A DNA stretch of 44,150 bases from Planctomycetota bacterium (GTDB lineage Bacteria; Planctomycetota; Planctomycetia; Gemmatales; Gemmataceae), in contig JAJPIY010000240.1 in the NCBI GenBank assembly GCA_021324515.1, forward strand, positions 1 through 44,150, given 5' to 3'. The notes under the pieces are model-generated. The model made no database searches, had not been told where the DNA came from, and saw only the letters and a list, made by a program, of their open reading frames with translations. The translations under genes and the position numbers were made by a program. Shown in pieces: positions 1-9,022 of this stretch (positions are counted from its first letter, which is position 1; each line of letters begins with the position of its first letter).

Positions 1-1191
1 ACGATCCTCACGGCGCCGGCGAAAATTCGCCTTGTCGTCGTCAAGGTGATGACCAGTGAACCCGGGCTGTATGGGCTCGGCTGTGCTACTTTCACGCAGC
101 GGCCGCGTGTTGTCGAGACTGCTGTGGACAAGTACCTCAAGCCGTTCCTTCTCGGCAAAGATCCGCTGCAAATCGAAGACATCTGGCAAGCCTCGTTTGT
201 GTCGTCCTATTGGCGCAACGGCCCGGTGTTGAACAACGCCATCAGCGGCGTGGACATGGCCTTGTGGGACATTCTCGGCAAACGGGCCGGCATGCCGGTC
301 TATCAACTGCTCGGCGGCAAGTGCCGCAAGGCCGTCGATGTGTATCGTCATGCCGGCGGCGCCACTTTCCAGGAAGTCGAGAAGAACGTCCGTCGATTCA
401 TGGAACAGGGCTATCGCTACGTTCGCGCCCAGGTCGCCATCCCCGGCTATGCGACTTATGGCAGTACACTCAAGTCCGACACGACGAGCAGCCGTCGCCC
501 GCACGTTTGGGAGCCGAGTTACTACGTCCGCACCGTGCCGCGCCTTTTCGAACACCTCCGCAAGCAACTCGGCGACGAAGTCGAGCTGCTGCACGATGTG
601 CATGAACGGGTGCCGCCCATCCTCGCCCTACGCTTGGCCAAGGACCTCGAACCCTATCGCCTGTTTTTCCTCGAAGATCCGTTCAGCCCCGAGGACGTCG
701 GCTACTTCACGCATTTGCGGCAGCAAACGACGACTCCAATTGCGATGGGCGAACTCTTCAATAATCCCAACGAATGGCTGCCGCTGGTATCCGGCCGATT
801 AATCGATTTTATTCGTATCCACATCTCGCAAGTGGGTGGATTGTCGATGGCTCGCAAGATCACGGCCCTGTGTGAGTTCTTTGCCGTCCGCACGGCCTGG
901 CACGGCCCCGGCGACGTTTCGCCCGTCGGCCATGCCGCCAACGTCCATCTCGATCTGGCAGTCCCTAATTTCGGCATTCAAGAGGCCCGCGACTTTACCC
1001 AGGCGGAGCAGGACGTGTTCCCCGGTTGCCCAACGCTCAAAGACGGATACTACTGGGCCAACGACAAACCGGGCCTGGGCATCGACCTCGATGAGAAGTT
1101 GGCGGCCAAGTTCCCCATCAACGATGATCCGCCCTTCGACATGCAATGGGGCAACCTTCGCCGCCGCGACGGCGCTGTAACGAAGCCGTGA
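1..1191 (+). CDS. Mandelate racemase/muconate lactonizing enzyme family protein, ManD/RspA-like (5' end outside window)
   Basis: Frame 1 is open from base 1 (TILTAPAKIRLVVVKVMTSEPGLYGLGCATFTQRP...), so the gene starts upstream of the window. Enolase-superfamily features: LLHDVHERVPP, FFLEDPFSPED, MGELFNNPNEW, DFIRIHISQVGG, AWHGPGDVSPVGHAAN. Confidence 0.85.
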   Translation, partial: TILTAPAKIRLVVVKVMTSEPGLYGLGCATFTQRPRVVETAVDKYLKPFLLGKDPLQIEDIWQASFVSSYWRNGPVLNNAISGVDMALWDILGKRAGMPVYQLLGGKCRKAVDVYRHAGGATFQEVEKNVRRFMEQGYRYVRAQVAIPGYATYGSTLKSDTTSSRRPHVWEPSYYVRTVPRLFEHLRKQLGDEVELLHDVHERVPPILALRLAKDLEPYRLFFLEDPFSPEDVGYFTHLRQQTTTPIAMGELFNNPNEWLPLVSGRLIDFIRIHISQVGGLSMARKITALCEFFAVRTAWHGPGDVSPVGHAANVHLDLAVPNFGIQEARDFTQAEQDVFPGCPTLKDGYYWANDKPGLGIDLDEKLAAKFPINDDPPFDMQWGNLRRRDGAVTKP

Positions 1192-1213
1192 ATTTATACT
1201 GCCCTCGGTTGAA

Positions 1214-1281
1214 TGTGAGCCGCTCTCCCTTCTGTGAGCCGCTCTCCCTTCTGTGAGCCGCCGGGTTTAACCCGGCGGCTC
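1214..1281. repeat. Two 19-bp tandem units (tgtgagccgctctcccttc) plus a partial third running into a perfect palindrome GAGCCGCCGGGTT-T-AACCCGGCGGCTC (1255-1281); possible bidirectional terminator
   Basis: Direct reading: units at 1214 and 1233, third start at 1252. The 13-bp perfect arms sit between convergent genes. Confidence 0.75.
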
Positions 1282-1406
1282 AAAGTATAATCGCCAAGGC
1301 GCCGAGAGGAAAAAGAGCGCAAAAAGGGAAAAACATCGTCTCAAAATATTTTCCTTCCTATGTGCTCTCGGTGTCTTTGATGCCTTGGCGGCCATTTTCT
1401 CCTTAC

Positions 1407-2246
1407 TTACAGACAGAGATCGTCGCGGACTTTCTTGCCCTGTTGCAAGAGCGATTCGAGTGCGGCCCGGTCGCCTTGGTGAAGGGCCTCTCGGAAGCAC
1501 CGCAATTGCTCTTCGAAACGGTCCAGGGCGGTCAACAGATGTGTCTGATTGGTGCGGAAGATGGCTGACCACAGGTCTGGTTGTCCAGCAGCAAGGCGGG
1601 TCGTATCGCGGAAGCCGGTAGCAGTCAGATCATACCATTCCGGCGGCAGAATGCCGGCCAACGCAGCGGAGAGCAGATGTGGCAGATGACTGGTAAGGGC
1701 CAGAGCACGGTCGTGTTCATCAGCGTCCATCACTTGCACCCGCGCTCCCAGCGACCTCCAGAAAGCGCAAATTCGTGACAAGGCGTTGTCCGTTGTTCCA
1801 GGGGGCGGAGTGACAATCACCAGCCTTCCCTCCAGCAGATGGGCGCTGGCATGGGCCAGTCCGTGTTTCTCCGAGCCGGCAAGAGGATGGCTGCCGACAA
1901 ACTCGACGCCGGAGGGCAATCGACCATTCACGTCTCGGAGAATGGCCGCTTTCGTGCTGCCGGTGTCGCTCAGCAGCGTACTGGGGCGACAATGGGCCGA
2001 CACTTCAACCGCCTGAGCAGCGATCCCGTCAACCGGAGTACAGAACAAAATAAGGTCGGCGTAAGCGGCGGCGGTCAGGTCGGCATGGGCGTCATCAATT
2101 ATGCCATCTCGGAGGGCGCGAGTCCGCGTTTCTGCTTGTCGATCAATGCCGATGATGCGCGTGGCGACGCCCCGCCGCCGCGCTGCTAAAGCGATGGAGC
2201 CGCCGATTAAACCGACGCCGACGATTGCCAAGGTGTTGATGCCCAT
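1407..2246 (-). CDS. tyrA: Prephenate dehydrogenase
   Basis: N-terminal NAD-binding motif IVGVGLIGGSIALAARRRG; FVGSHPLAGSEKHGLAHASAHLLEGR; LTSHLPHLLSAALA, typical of TyrA. Confidence 0.85.
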   Translation of the reverse strand: MGINTLAIVGVGLIGGSIALAARRRGVATRIIGIDRQAETRTRALRDGIIDDAHADLTAAAYADLILFCTPVDGIAAQAVEVSAHCRPSTLLSDTGSTKAAILRDVNGRLPSGVEFVGSHPLAGSEKHGLAHASAHLLEGRLVIVTPPPGTTDNALSRICAFWRSLGARVQVMDADEHDRALALTSHLPHLLSAALAGILPPEWYDLTATGFRDTTRLAAGQPDLWSAIFRTNQTHLLTALDRFEEQLRCFREALHQGDRAALESLLQQGKKVRDDLCL

Positions 2247-2254
2247 GCTGTCCT

Positions 2255-3760
2255 CTAGCGTAGTTGGGTACGCCGGAAACGATCGGCCATTTCACGAGCA
2301 ATGCGGTCGAGGATGGCCTTATCGCGCAAGCCGTGATCGCGGCCCGGATGGATCTCAACAACGGCGTCGCTGCCCAGCCGCGCCAACGATTCTTTCAGCC
2401 GCCGCACCGCACCGTCAAGATAAAACGTGTCTGCACCGCCCGTCCAGATGTGCAGTTTACCAGCCAGTTTGGGGGCCAGCGTTTTCCAATGGCTTTCCAG
2501 GACAATACGGATATCGTAACACTCCCAAGCCTTCGCCGTTTCTGGATCAATCGTGCCGGTGGCGCGGTCCCAGAGCTTGCGCGGCCGGCCGTCGGGGCCG
2601 CGCGGCGAAAACACCGCCTCGAACGAACCCAGCTGTCCGCCGTGGCCCATCACTTCTTCCATGTCGGAAAAGGTGCGGTAAAAGAGGACCGGCTTGCTGT
2701 GCAGTCGAGCGATTGGCCGTTTCTCGCCGCGCGCATCCAAGAAGATATTGGCGTCCGGCTTGGTGAGGTCGATCCCCTGAAAATCGCGGAAATCGACCGG
2801 GTCCGGCGAAGTAGACCAGACGCCGTTGAAATGATCAGGATAGGTGATCTGCAACCAGAGGCTGCTCCACCCTCCGGACGAGTGCCCCGTCACGAAGCGC
2901 GCCTGGCCGGTGCCGATGCCGCGATACTTGGCTTCGAGATACGGAATCAACTCTTCAATGAGGGCGCGGCCGCAGGGGCCGTTGTTGGCCGAATCGGCGA
3001 AGACGTGATGGCCAAAACGGCAGCTCGGATCGAGGACCACGTAAATCATCTCGATACCGGCCACGTTGGTGGCGTCACGTTGCGCAGCGGCGTGAGCAGT
3101 CCAGTGCGTGCCGCCGAAACCGGGGACCTCGTAGACCACCGGATAACGCCGCTGCGGCTCGGTCGTAAACGAACGCGGCAGCACCACGCCGGCCCGCAAA
3201 TGTGTCGAGCGCCCGTGGAAAGCGGTCAACAGCTTGCTCTCGAGGTCCACCAGCTTGACGCGCTCCGTTTCTATGAAAGGGGGCGATTTGTAGACTTGAT
3301 CGATCCGTAATTCGATCGGGCCGGTTGTGGCACCGTCCAGTTCGCGGCGGAGGGTGCGGCTGTAACCGTTGCCCTCGGCGGTGCTGAAGCTGCGTTCGCC
3401 GCGGTCGAAGTCCATGACGGCCTGGATCGAGTACGTCGCTTTCGGCGTCTTGTCCATTGTTGCTGGAAAGCCCAATGACTTCCCATCGAGGACAAGCGGT
3501 TGACCGGGCTGCCAATCCTTCACGTCCTTGGCGAAGAACGGATCAGGATGAAACCAGTCGGGACCGGGGCGCAGCTCCTTCACGTCTTGCTTGAAGAGCA
3601 TGACATAAACGCGGCCGGTGAACGGCTGGGTGGAAACCTGTCGATCGAAAGTAAGGCGGAACTCCAGCGGCCGCGCTTGCGCCAAGGCGGAAACAGGCGT
3701 CAGAACAAGCAGCACAGACGCAAGTCGCACAAGAAGATAACAAATCGGCGAGGGCATCAT
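2255..3760 (-). CDS. Secreted esterase / alpha-beta hydrolase (putative esterase family)
   Basis: Signal-like N-terminus from the internal Met (MMPSPICYLLVRLASVLLVLTPVSALAQA); PVVYEVPGFGGTHW, VTGHSSGGWSSLWL (nucleophile elbow GHSSGG), GRDHGLRD. Only 8 bp from tyrA on the same strand. Confidence 0.75.
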   Translation of the reverse strand: MMPSPICYLLVRLASVLLVLTPVSALAQARPLEFRLTFDRQVSTQPFTGRVYVMLFKQDVKELRPGPDWFHPDPFFAKDVKDWQPGQPLVLDGKSLGFPATMDKTPKATYSIQAVMDFDRGERSFSTAEGNGYSRTLRRELDGATTGPIELRIDQVYKSPPFIETERVKLVDLESKLLTAFHGRSTHLRAGVVLPRSFTTEPQRRYPVVYEVPGFGGTHWTAHAAAQRDATNVAGIEMIYVVLDPSCRFGHHVFADSANNGPCGRALIEELIPYLEAKYRGIGTGQARFVTGHSSGGWSSLWLQITYPDHFNGVWSTSPDPVDFRDFQGIDLTKPDANIFLDARGEKRPIARLHSKPVLFYRTFSDMEEVMGHGGQLGSFEAVFSPRGPDGRPRKLWDRATGTIDPETAKAWECYDIRIVLESHWKTLAPKLAGKLHIWTGGADTFYLDGAVRRLKESLARLGSDAVVEIHPGRDHGLRDKAILDRIAREMADRFRRTQLR

Positions 3761-3853
3761 GAGAAATTCCAAGAGGTCCGAGGTCAGAAAAACGGAGGGT
3801 CTTATTGTAGCTCTCCCAACCGTACCGCAACAGACGAATCCTTTACGTGGTTT

Positions 3854-3996
3854 TGCCACTACATTAAGACGAGCGGGGTTGCGTCCGAATGAGGGGCGAG
3901 CGGGGGGTGTGAACCCCCCGGTAGCACAACCGGGGGGTTCACACCTCCCGCTCGCTGGGACATACGCCCCCTCCTCGTCTCAATAATGTAGTGGCA
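3854..3996. repeat. MITE-like element: about 20-bp terminal inverted repeats enclosing a 27-bp-arm hairpin
   Basis: Left end tgccactacattaagacgag (3854-3873) matches the reverse complement of the right end ctcgtct-caa-taatgtagtggca (3974-3996) except for a 3-nt insertion. Inner arms 3896-3922 and 3929-3955 have one mismatch and a 6-nt loop. Confidence 0.7.
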
Positions 3997-4153
3997 GGAT
4001 CTCCTTTACGCTGGCGCCCCTTCGAGGGAGCCTGGCGTCTTGCAGAGCGGTCCCCATATACGGGTTGAGAACCCTGGCGCTCGCTGATAGGATTATTTCC
4101 GTGGCGATTGGACCAGCCGAATCTTTCTCTCTCCCTGCGGCCACATACCTACT

Positions 4154-5341
4154 TTGGAAATGACGATGAGCAGCAACGGCACGGTACATGATCCCGAAGA
4201 TTATTTCGCCGATACCCGCATGACTTTCGGCGACCACCTGGAAGAGCTGCGCCAACATCTTTGGCGCGCCTTTGCCGGCTTTGTAGTGGCCCTGATGTTT
4301 AGCTTTTTTATCGGCAAATATGCTGTCGATTTCATCACCGCTCCTGTCAAAGAACAGCTGCGCGCCTTTTACAATCGCCGCGTCGAAAAGACGATGAAGG
4401 AACTGCAAAACGATCCTACTCTTCAGAAAATCAACAAGCCGACCGGTTTCACCAAGGTTTATTTTCTCCGCGATCAATTGCAAGCCGCCTTAAAGGGCGC
4501 TCCCCGCGCAGAACTCGAAAAGTTCAAACATCCCATCCTGCGCCGCGATGAGGCAGGCAGCGACGAGGCCTCGATTGTCAGCCGATTAGTAGGCGGCGCA
4601 GGCGACAAGGACCAGCCTGGAGAAGACGAAGAAATAGTCTCCGAAGAAGCCCTCGTTCCCCTCTGGATTGCCTATGGCGAGCCGCTCAAGGCCGCGGGCC
4701 TGCTTCAGGAAGCGACGCGCATCGTCGGCGATTTCGATAGCATGACGACGTTGAACATCATGGAAGCGTTCATGGTATGGTTCAAGGTGTGCCTGGTGTG
4801 CGGCTTCATTCTCGGCAGTCCGTGGATTTTCTGGCAGATCTGGATGTTCGTAGCTGCTGGACTGTATCCGCACGAGAAACGCCTGGTCCACGTGTATCTG
4901 CCGATCAGTCTGGGACTGTTCTTGACAGGCGTCTTGATGTGCGAGTTTCTCGTCATTCCGCGTGCCATCGAAGCGCTGTTGTGGTTCAACGAATGGCTCG
5001 GCTTCAAGCCAGATATGCGGCTGAACGAATGGCTCAGCTTCGCTATCTGGATGCCGTTGATCTTCGGCCTCTCGTTCCAAACGCCGTTGGTCATGATGTT
5101 CTTGGCCAAATTGGGCATTGTCGATACCAATTCCTTCCGCAGCAAACGCCGCATGGCTTGGATGGTCCTCGCCGTTTTTGCGGCCATTATCACGCCGACG
5201 CCAGACGCCTTGACAATGCTATTTTTGTGGCTGCCGATGTGCCTGCTCTTCGAGTTCGGCATCTGGTTGGTCAAGCTGTCCTCGCCGGAAACCGAGCTGG
5301 GAGAAGACGTACCCGATTCGGAAGAATTGATCGAGGTGTGA
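4154..5341 (+). CDS. tatC: Sec-independent (twin-arginine) protein translocase subunit TatC, with an enlarged first periplasmic loop
   Basis: MTFGDHLEELRQHLWRAF N-terminus, LGSPWIFWQIWMFVAAGLYPHEKR, FGLSFQTPLVMMFLAKLGIV, AIITPTPDALTMLFLWLPMCLLFEFGIW. Confidence 0.9.
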   Translation: MEMTMSSNGTVHDPEDYFADTRMTFGDHLEELRQHLWRAFAGFVVALMFSFFIGKYAVDFITAPVKEQLRAFYNRRVEKTMKELQNDPTLQKINKPTGFTKVYFLRDQLQAALKGAPRAELEKFKHPILRRDEAGSDEASIVSRLVGGAGDKDQPGEDEEIVSEEALVPLWIAYGEPLKAAGLLQEATRIVGDFDSMTTLNIMEAFMVWFKVCLVCGFILGSPWIFWQIWMFVAAGLYPHEKRLVHVYLPISLGLFLTGVLMCEFLVIPRAIEALLWFNEWLGFKPDMRLNEWLSFAIWMPLIFGLSFQTPLVMMFLAKLGIVDTNSFRSKRRMAWMVLAVFAAIITPTPDALTMLFLWLPMCLLFEFGIWLVKLSSPETELGEDVPDSEELIEV

Positions 5342-6933
5342 ATATATCTCAAGTCACCTATCCTGTGGCCCTTGTCGGCGCCGGTCCTGGTCATCCAGGC
5401 TTGTTGACGCTGCGCGCCGTGGAATTGCTGGAGCGTGCCGATCTGGTTCTGTATGACCGCCTGGTCCCTGTTCGTCTGCTCGACCATGTCCCGGAAAGCG
5501 CACGGCGGATTTGCGTGGATTCCCTGCACGGGACGCATCCGGAGCGTTGGCCGGAGATCTATCAGCTCATGATCGATGCCGCGCGACAGGGGCAGCGGGT
5601 GGTCCGACTCAAGGGCGGCGATCCATTCGTATTCGGCCGCGGTGGGGAAGAGGCCGAAGCACTGCAGCGGGCCGGCATTCCCTACGAGATAGTCCCCGGC
5701 GTGACGGCAGCGCTGGGAGCGGGCGCGTTCGCCGGCATTCCCTTGACCCATCGTCAGCATGTTAGCGCCGTGGCCTTCGTCACCGGCCATGAAAAGCCAG
5801 ACAAAAAGGATAGTTTTCTCGACTGGGCGGGCCTGGCCCACTTTCCGGGAACCCTGGTGGTGTACATGGGCATGGCGCGATTGGCCTTTATTGTCGAAAG
5901 ACTGATCGCCCACGGCAAGCCGGCCCAAACGCCGGCCGCCGTCGTCCACTGGGCGACGACGGGGCGGCAGCGCACCGTGACAGCGCCTCTGGCCGAATTG
6001 CCGGCGGCCGTGCAGCAGGCCGGCCTCAAGGCGCCGGCGCTGGTCATCATCGGCTCGGTAGTGAACTTGCGAACAGAGTTGGCTTGGTTCGAATCTCGGC
6101 CGCTCTTGGGCAAGCGCATCCTGGTGACACGTCCACGTCACCAAGCGCGCGAGATGATTGCACGACTGGAAGAACTGGGCGCGGTCGTGGCGCTGCTGCC
6201 GGCGGTAGCGATCCGCGAACCAGCTGACTGGGCACCAGTGGATCAGGCCCTTGCCCATCTTTCTACCTATCAATGGCTTGTCTTCACCAGCGCCAACGGT
6301 GTCGAGGCGCTGATGGGCCGCCTGCGCCAGACAGGCCGCGATCTGCGGGCCTTGGCCGGGGTGCGTCTGGCCGTCATTGGCCCCGGCACGGCCGACGCTT
6401 TGCGCCGCTATCACCTGGAGCCCGATTTAGTCCCGGCTGTTTACGATTCGGAGGGACTGGCTGCCGCCTTGAAAGACCATGTTGCTGGTCAGCGCGTGCT
6501 GCTGGCGCGGGCGGACCGCGGCCGAGAAGTCCTGCGCGAACAGCTGAGCAGTGTGGCCCAGGTCGAACAAATCGCTGTGTATTCCCAAGTGGACGCTATC
6601 CAACCCGGTTCCGAAGCTCTGGAGTTAGTGCGGCGCGGAGACATCGATTACATCACGCTGACCAGTTCCAATATCGCTCGTTCGCTGGTCCGCGCTCTTG
6701 ATGAGGAAGCCTTGCAACGGATTCGTTCGGGCGCGGTGCAGCTGGTGAGCATCAGTCCCGTGACCAGCGCGGCGATTCGAGAAAAGGGATTGCCGGTAGC
6801 GGCCGAGGCACGAGAATCCACTACCGAAGGGGTAGTGCAAGCCCTCCTTGCCCTGAGTGGAGGCGTCCACCTCCTGCGGTGTACTCAGGAGACAACCGCT
6901 CCCCGCTCAGAGAAATATGTCCAGGAAAGCTAG
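5338..6933 (+). CDS. Uroporphyrinogen-III C-methyltransferase / uroporphyrinogen-III synthase fusion (CobA-HemD)
   Basis: GTG start overlapping the tatC stop (GTGTGA). VALVGAGPGHPGLLTLRAVELLERADLVLYDRLV, RLKGGDPFVFGRGGEEAEAL, GIPLTHR (SUMT), followed by GKRILVTRPRHQAREMIARLEELGA...FTSANGVEALM...ITLTSSNIARSLV (HemD). Confidence 0.9.
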   Translation: MNISQVTYPVALVGAGPGHPGLLTLRAVELLERADLVLYDRLVPVRLLDHVPESARRICVDSLHGTHPERWPEIYQLMIDAARQGQRVVRLKGGDPFVFGRGGEEAEALQRAGIPYEIVPGVTAALGAGAFAGIPLTHRQHVSAVAFVTGHEKPDKKDSFLDWAGLAHFPGTLVVYMGMARLAFIVERLIAHGKPAQTPAAVVHWATTGRQRTVTAPLAELPAAVQQAGLKAPALVIIGSVVNLRTELAWFESRPLLGKRILVTRPRHQAREMIARLEELGAVVALLPAVAIREPADWAPVDQALAHLSTYQWLVFTSANGVEALMGRLRQTGRDLRALAGVRLAVIGPGTADALRRYHLEPDLVPAVYDSEGLAAALKDHVAGQRVLLARADRGREVLREQLSSVAQVEQIAVYSQVDAIQPGSEALELVRRGDIDYITLTSSNIARSLVRALDEEALQRIRSGAVQLVSISPVTSAAIREKGLPVAAEARESTTEGVVQALLALSGGVHLLRCTQETTAPRSEKYVQES

Positions 6934-7022
6934 TGTCCTGAGTTAGAAATTTGTTGATTTAGTCTTGCGCTTCTGGGTTTGTCATGGTATCTTTGCCTAA
7001 CTCTGCAAAAAGGAGACAGCTC

Positions 7023-7388
7023 ATGATTCGCTTCTCTTGGTTACGTTCGCTTCGACAGTATCCGCCCCGAATTTTGCCCAAGCGACGAGGCATCGCTGTA
7101 CGGCGAAGGGTCCAGCTGTCGCTGGAGGCGCTGGAAGATCGCGTTACGCCTTCGACGGTGCCGGCCTTCACTGGCCTGACCGTCGCCGTCAGCCACTTTT
7201 TGCCGCCGGACCCATGCATTCAGCAATCGCCGGTCTTCGACCTGAACTTCCAACATCCGCCCGATCCCTGTACGCCGCTGGGGGCGTTGCTAGGCGCCTT
7301 CAACCAGGTCCCACCCTCTGCGATGCATTCGCCGGTGTTCGTTGGGGTGGAGGCGTTCCTGTCCGGCGGCGGCTCGACGGCGAGCTAA
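7023..7388 (+). CDS. Short protein with N-terminal LEALEDRVTPS motif (LEPR-XLL-like planctomycete surface protein signal)
   Basis: MIRFSWLRSL...RRRVQLSLEALEDRVTPSTVPAFTG. The same motif, LEALEERWLPS, is in the 11368-12696 protein. The start is preceded by an AGGAG-like sequence (aaaaaggagacagctcATG). Confidence 0.55.
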   Translation: MIRFSWLRSLRQYPPRILPKRRGIAVRRRVQLSLEALEDRVTPSTVPAFTGLTVAVSHFLPPDPCIQQSPVFDLNFQHPPDPCTPLGALLGAFNQVPPSAMHSPVFVGVEAFLSGGGSTAS

Positions 7389-7488
7389 GGTTCCGGTCAA
7401 ATTCTGATGAACGGGAAGCGTGGGCAACGAGACGCAAGGACCGATACCTCGCCGAGCGTTTTCGTGCTCACGCTTCCTACTCCCCCTG

Positions 7489-7542
7489 AGGCGGCGGGGA
7501 TAAACCCCGCTGTAGAGGCGGCGGGGATAAACCCCGCCGCTC
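7489..7542. repeat. 27-bp tandem pair of palindromic units gaggcggcggggataaaccccgc(tgta/cgct)
   Basis: Units at 7489-7515 and 7516-7542. The second contains the perfect hairpin GCGGCGGGG-ataaa-CCCCGCCGC (7518-7540). Confidence 0.75.
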
Positions 7543-7574
7543 GCCTGCACCCACTTGAAACAGGATGCATTCTG

Positions 7575-7640
7575 GCGAGCGAGGTTGCGCCCAGCGTCCC
7601 GGAGGAATTTTTTCGGGGCGCTGACGCAACCCCGCTCGCC
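7575..7640. repeat. Imperfect large hairpin, gcgagcgaggttgcg...cgcaaccccgctcgc family
   Basis: Left arm 7575-7602 and right arm 7614-7639 are reverse complements with a few mismatches; same family as 22170-22233. Confidence 0.7.
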
Positions 7641-7751
7641 TAAATCGAGAGGCACGCCCTGCTAGCCTGGTAAAATCGGGGCTTTTCCTCATTTCCGACA
7701 CGCTCCTTCGTCGATGAAAACGTCAACTCTCGACTGGAACAGGAGAAGGGA

Positions 7752-8975
7752 ATGATCCGTTCCGCTGCCAACGAAGGGACGGCGCCCCGGAGAACAGAAG
7801 GCGTTTTTCATCTGGGGCATCGGCGCTGGCTGGATGGCCTGCGTGGAGTGGCAATCTTGCTGGTCTTGGCGTTTCACCTGGGGCTGTTGCCGGGAGGCTT
7901 TCTCGGCGTTGACATCTTCTTCGTCCTTAGCGGTTTTCTCATCACGTCCTTGTTACTGGAAGAATGGCAGGTCAACGGCTTAATCCGCCTCAAACAATTC
8001 TATCTTCGCCGCGCCTTACGGCTGTTGCCCGCATTTATTTTGTTGCTTGTGCTTTGTGGCTTGTCGATTCCTTGGCTGCCCTCGGCGCGGGAAAGATGGG
8101 CGCGGGTCCGGGAAATAGCGGTGGCGGCTTGCTACGTGAGCAATTGGCACATGCTGCACCAGACCTACATGCCGACTTTGGACCACACCTGGTCGCTGTC
8201 TGTGGAAGAGCAATTTTACCTGCTCTGGCCGACCCTGCTCTACCTCATGTTGCGAGCGAGACTCTCGCGGCGGCGAATTCTGGTGCTCGTCGGCGGTGGT
8301 ATTGGGACGTCGGCACTCCTGCGTATGGGGCTGTATCATTGGTATCAAAACCACGGCGTTGACCGCGGGGCCGCGATCACTCGCCTCTATCGAGGCTTGG
8401 ATACGCGCGCCGACGCCCTCCTGGCCGGCTGCTTGCTCGGTCTGCTCACCGCCTGGAACCTGCTGCCCAAATCTCCGCGTTTCATCCGCTGCATCGGAGC
8501 AGCCTCATTAATCAGCTTCATCTATCTAGGCTATCTGACGAGCTGTCGGCCCCTGGACCATTCTCAGTTTTACCACGGCCTCTTCACCGGCGTGGCCCTG
8601 ATGACGGCCCTTATCCTTGCCCGCCTGTTGGCGGCACCGGCGCCGTTGGCCACTCGCATCCTGGAGGCTGCGCCTCTGGTCGGCACAGGCCGCCTCTCCT
8701 ATGCGCTGTATCTCTTTCATATGCCGATCATTCGCGCTCTCAGGCCGGCTTGTGTGTATTTGGCCCTTGCTACCAGCTCGTACTTGGGTCATACGGTGTT
8801 AGTCTTTCTGGCCGTTGGCTTGTCGTACTTGGCGGCGTTGCTCTCTTACTATCTCCTTGAACGCCCTTGTCTGCAGCTGAAAGATCGTCTCCGGCCCCGC
8901 ATCGCCGTCGATCTGCCCCTTCCGCCCCTACCAAACTCCCCCCAGTTGTCCAACTCGACTCCGGCGGCCGCCTGA
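7752..8975 (+). CDS. Acyltransferase 3 family integral membrane protein (OafA/YrhL-like)
   Basis: [71 protein letters not shown]; many TM segments. Confidence 0.9.
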   Translation: MIRSAANEGTAPRRTEGVFHLGHRRWLDGLRGVAILLVLAFHLGLLPGGFLGVDIFFVLSGFLITSLLLEEWQVNGLIRLKQFYLRRALRLLPAFILLLVLCGLSIPWLPSARERWARVREIAVAACYVSNWHMLHQTYMPTLDHTWSLSVEEQFYLLWPTLLYLMLRARLSRRRILVLVGGGIGTSALLRMGLYHWYQNHGVDRGAAITRLYRGLDTRADALLAGCLLGLLTAWNLLPKSPRFIRCIGAASLISFIYLGYLTSCRPLDHSQFYHGLFTGVALMTALILARLLAAPAPLATRILEAAPLVGTGRLSYALYLFHMPIIRALRPACVYLALATSSYLGHTVLVFLAVGLSYLAALLSYYLLERPCLQLKDRLRPRIAVDLPLPPLPNSPQLSNSTPAAA

Positions 8976-9022
8976 CCACTTCCCCTTGCTCCCCTGGCAA
9001 GTCGGTGGCAGGATATATAACC

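Noticed and set aside
2264-3310. 348-aa plus-strand ORF opposite the esterase
   Set aside because: No recognisable motifs; overlaps a well-supported minus-strand gene.
4705-6414. 569-aa minus-strand ORF
   Set aside because: Antisense to tatC and cobA-hemD, which have clear family motifs; a GC-rich codon-bias artefact.
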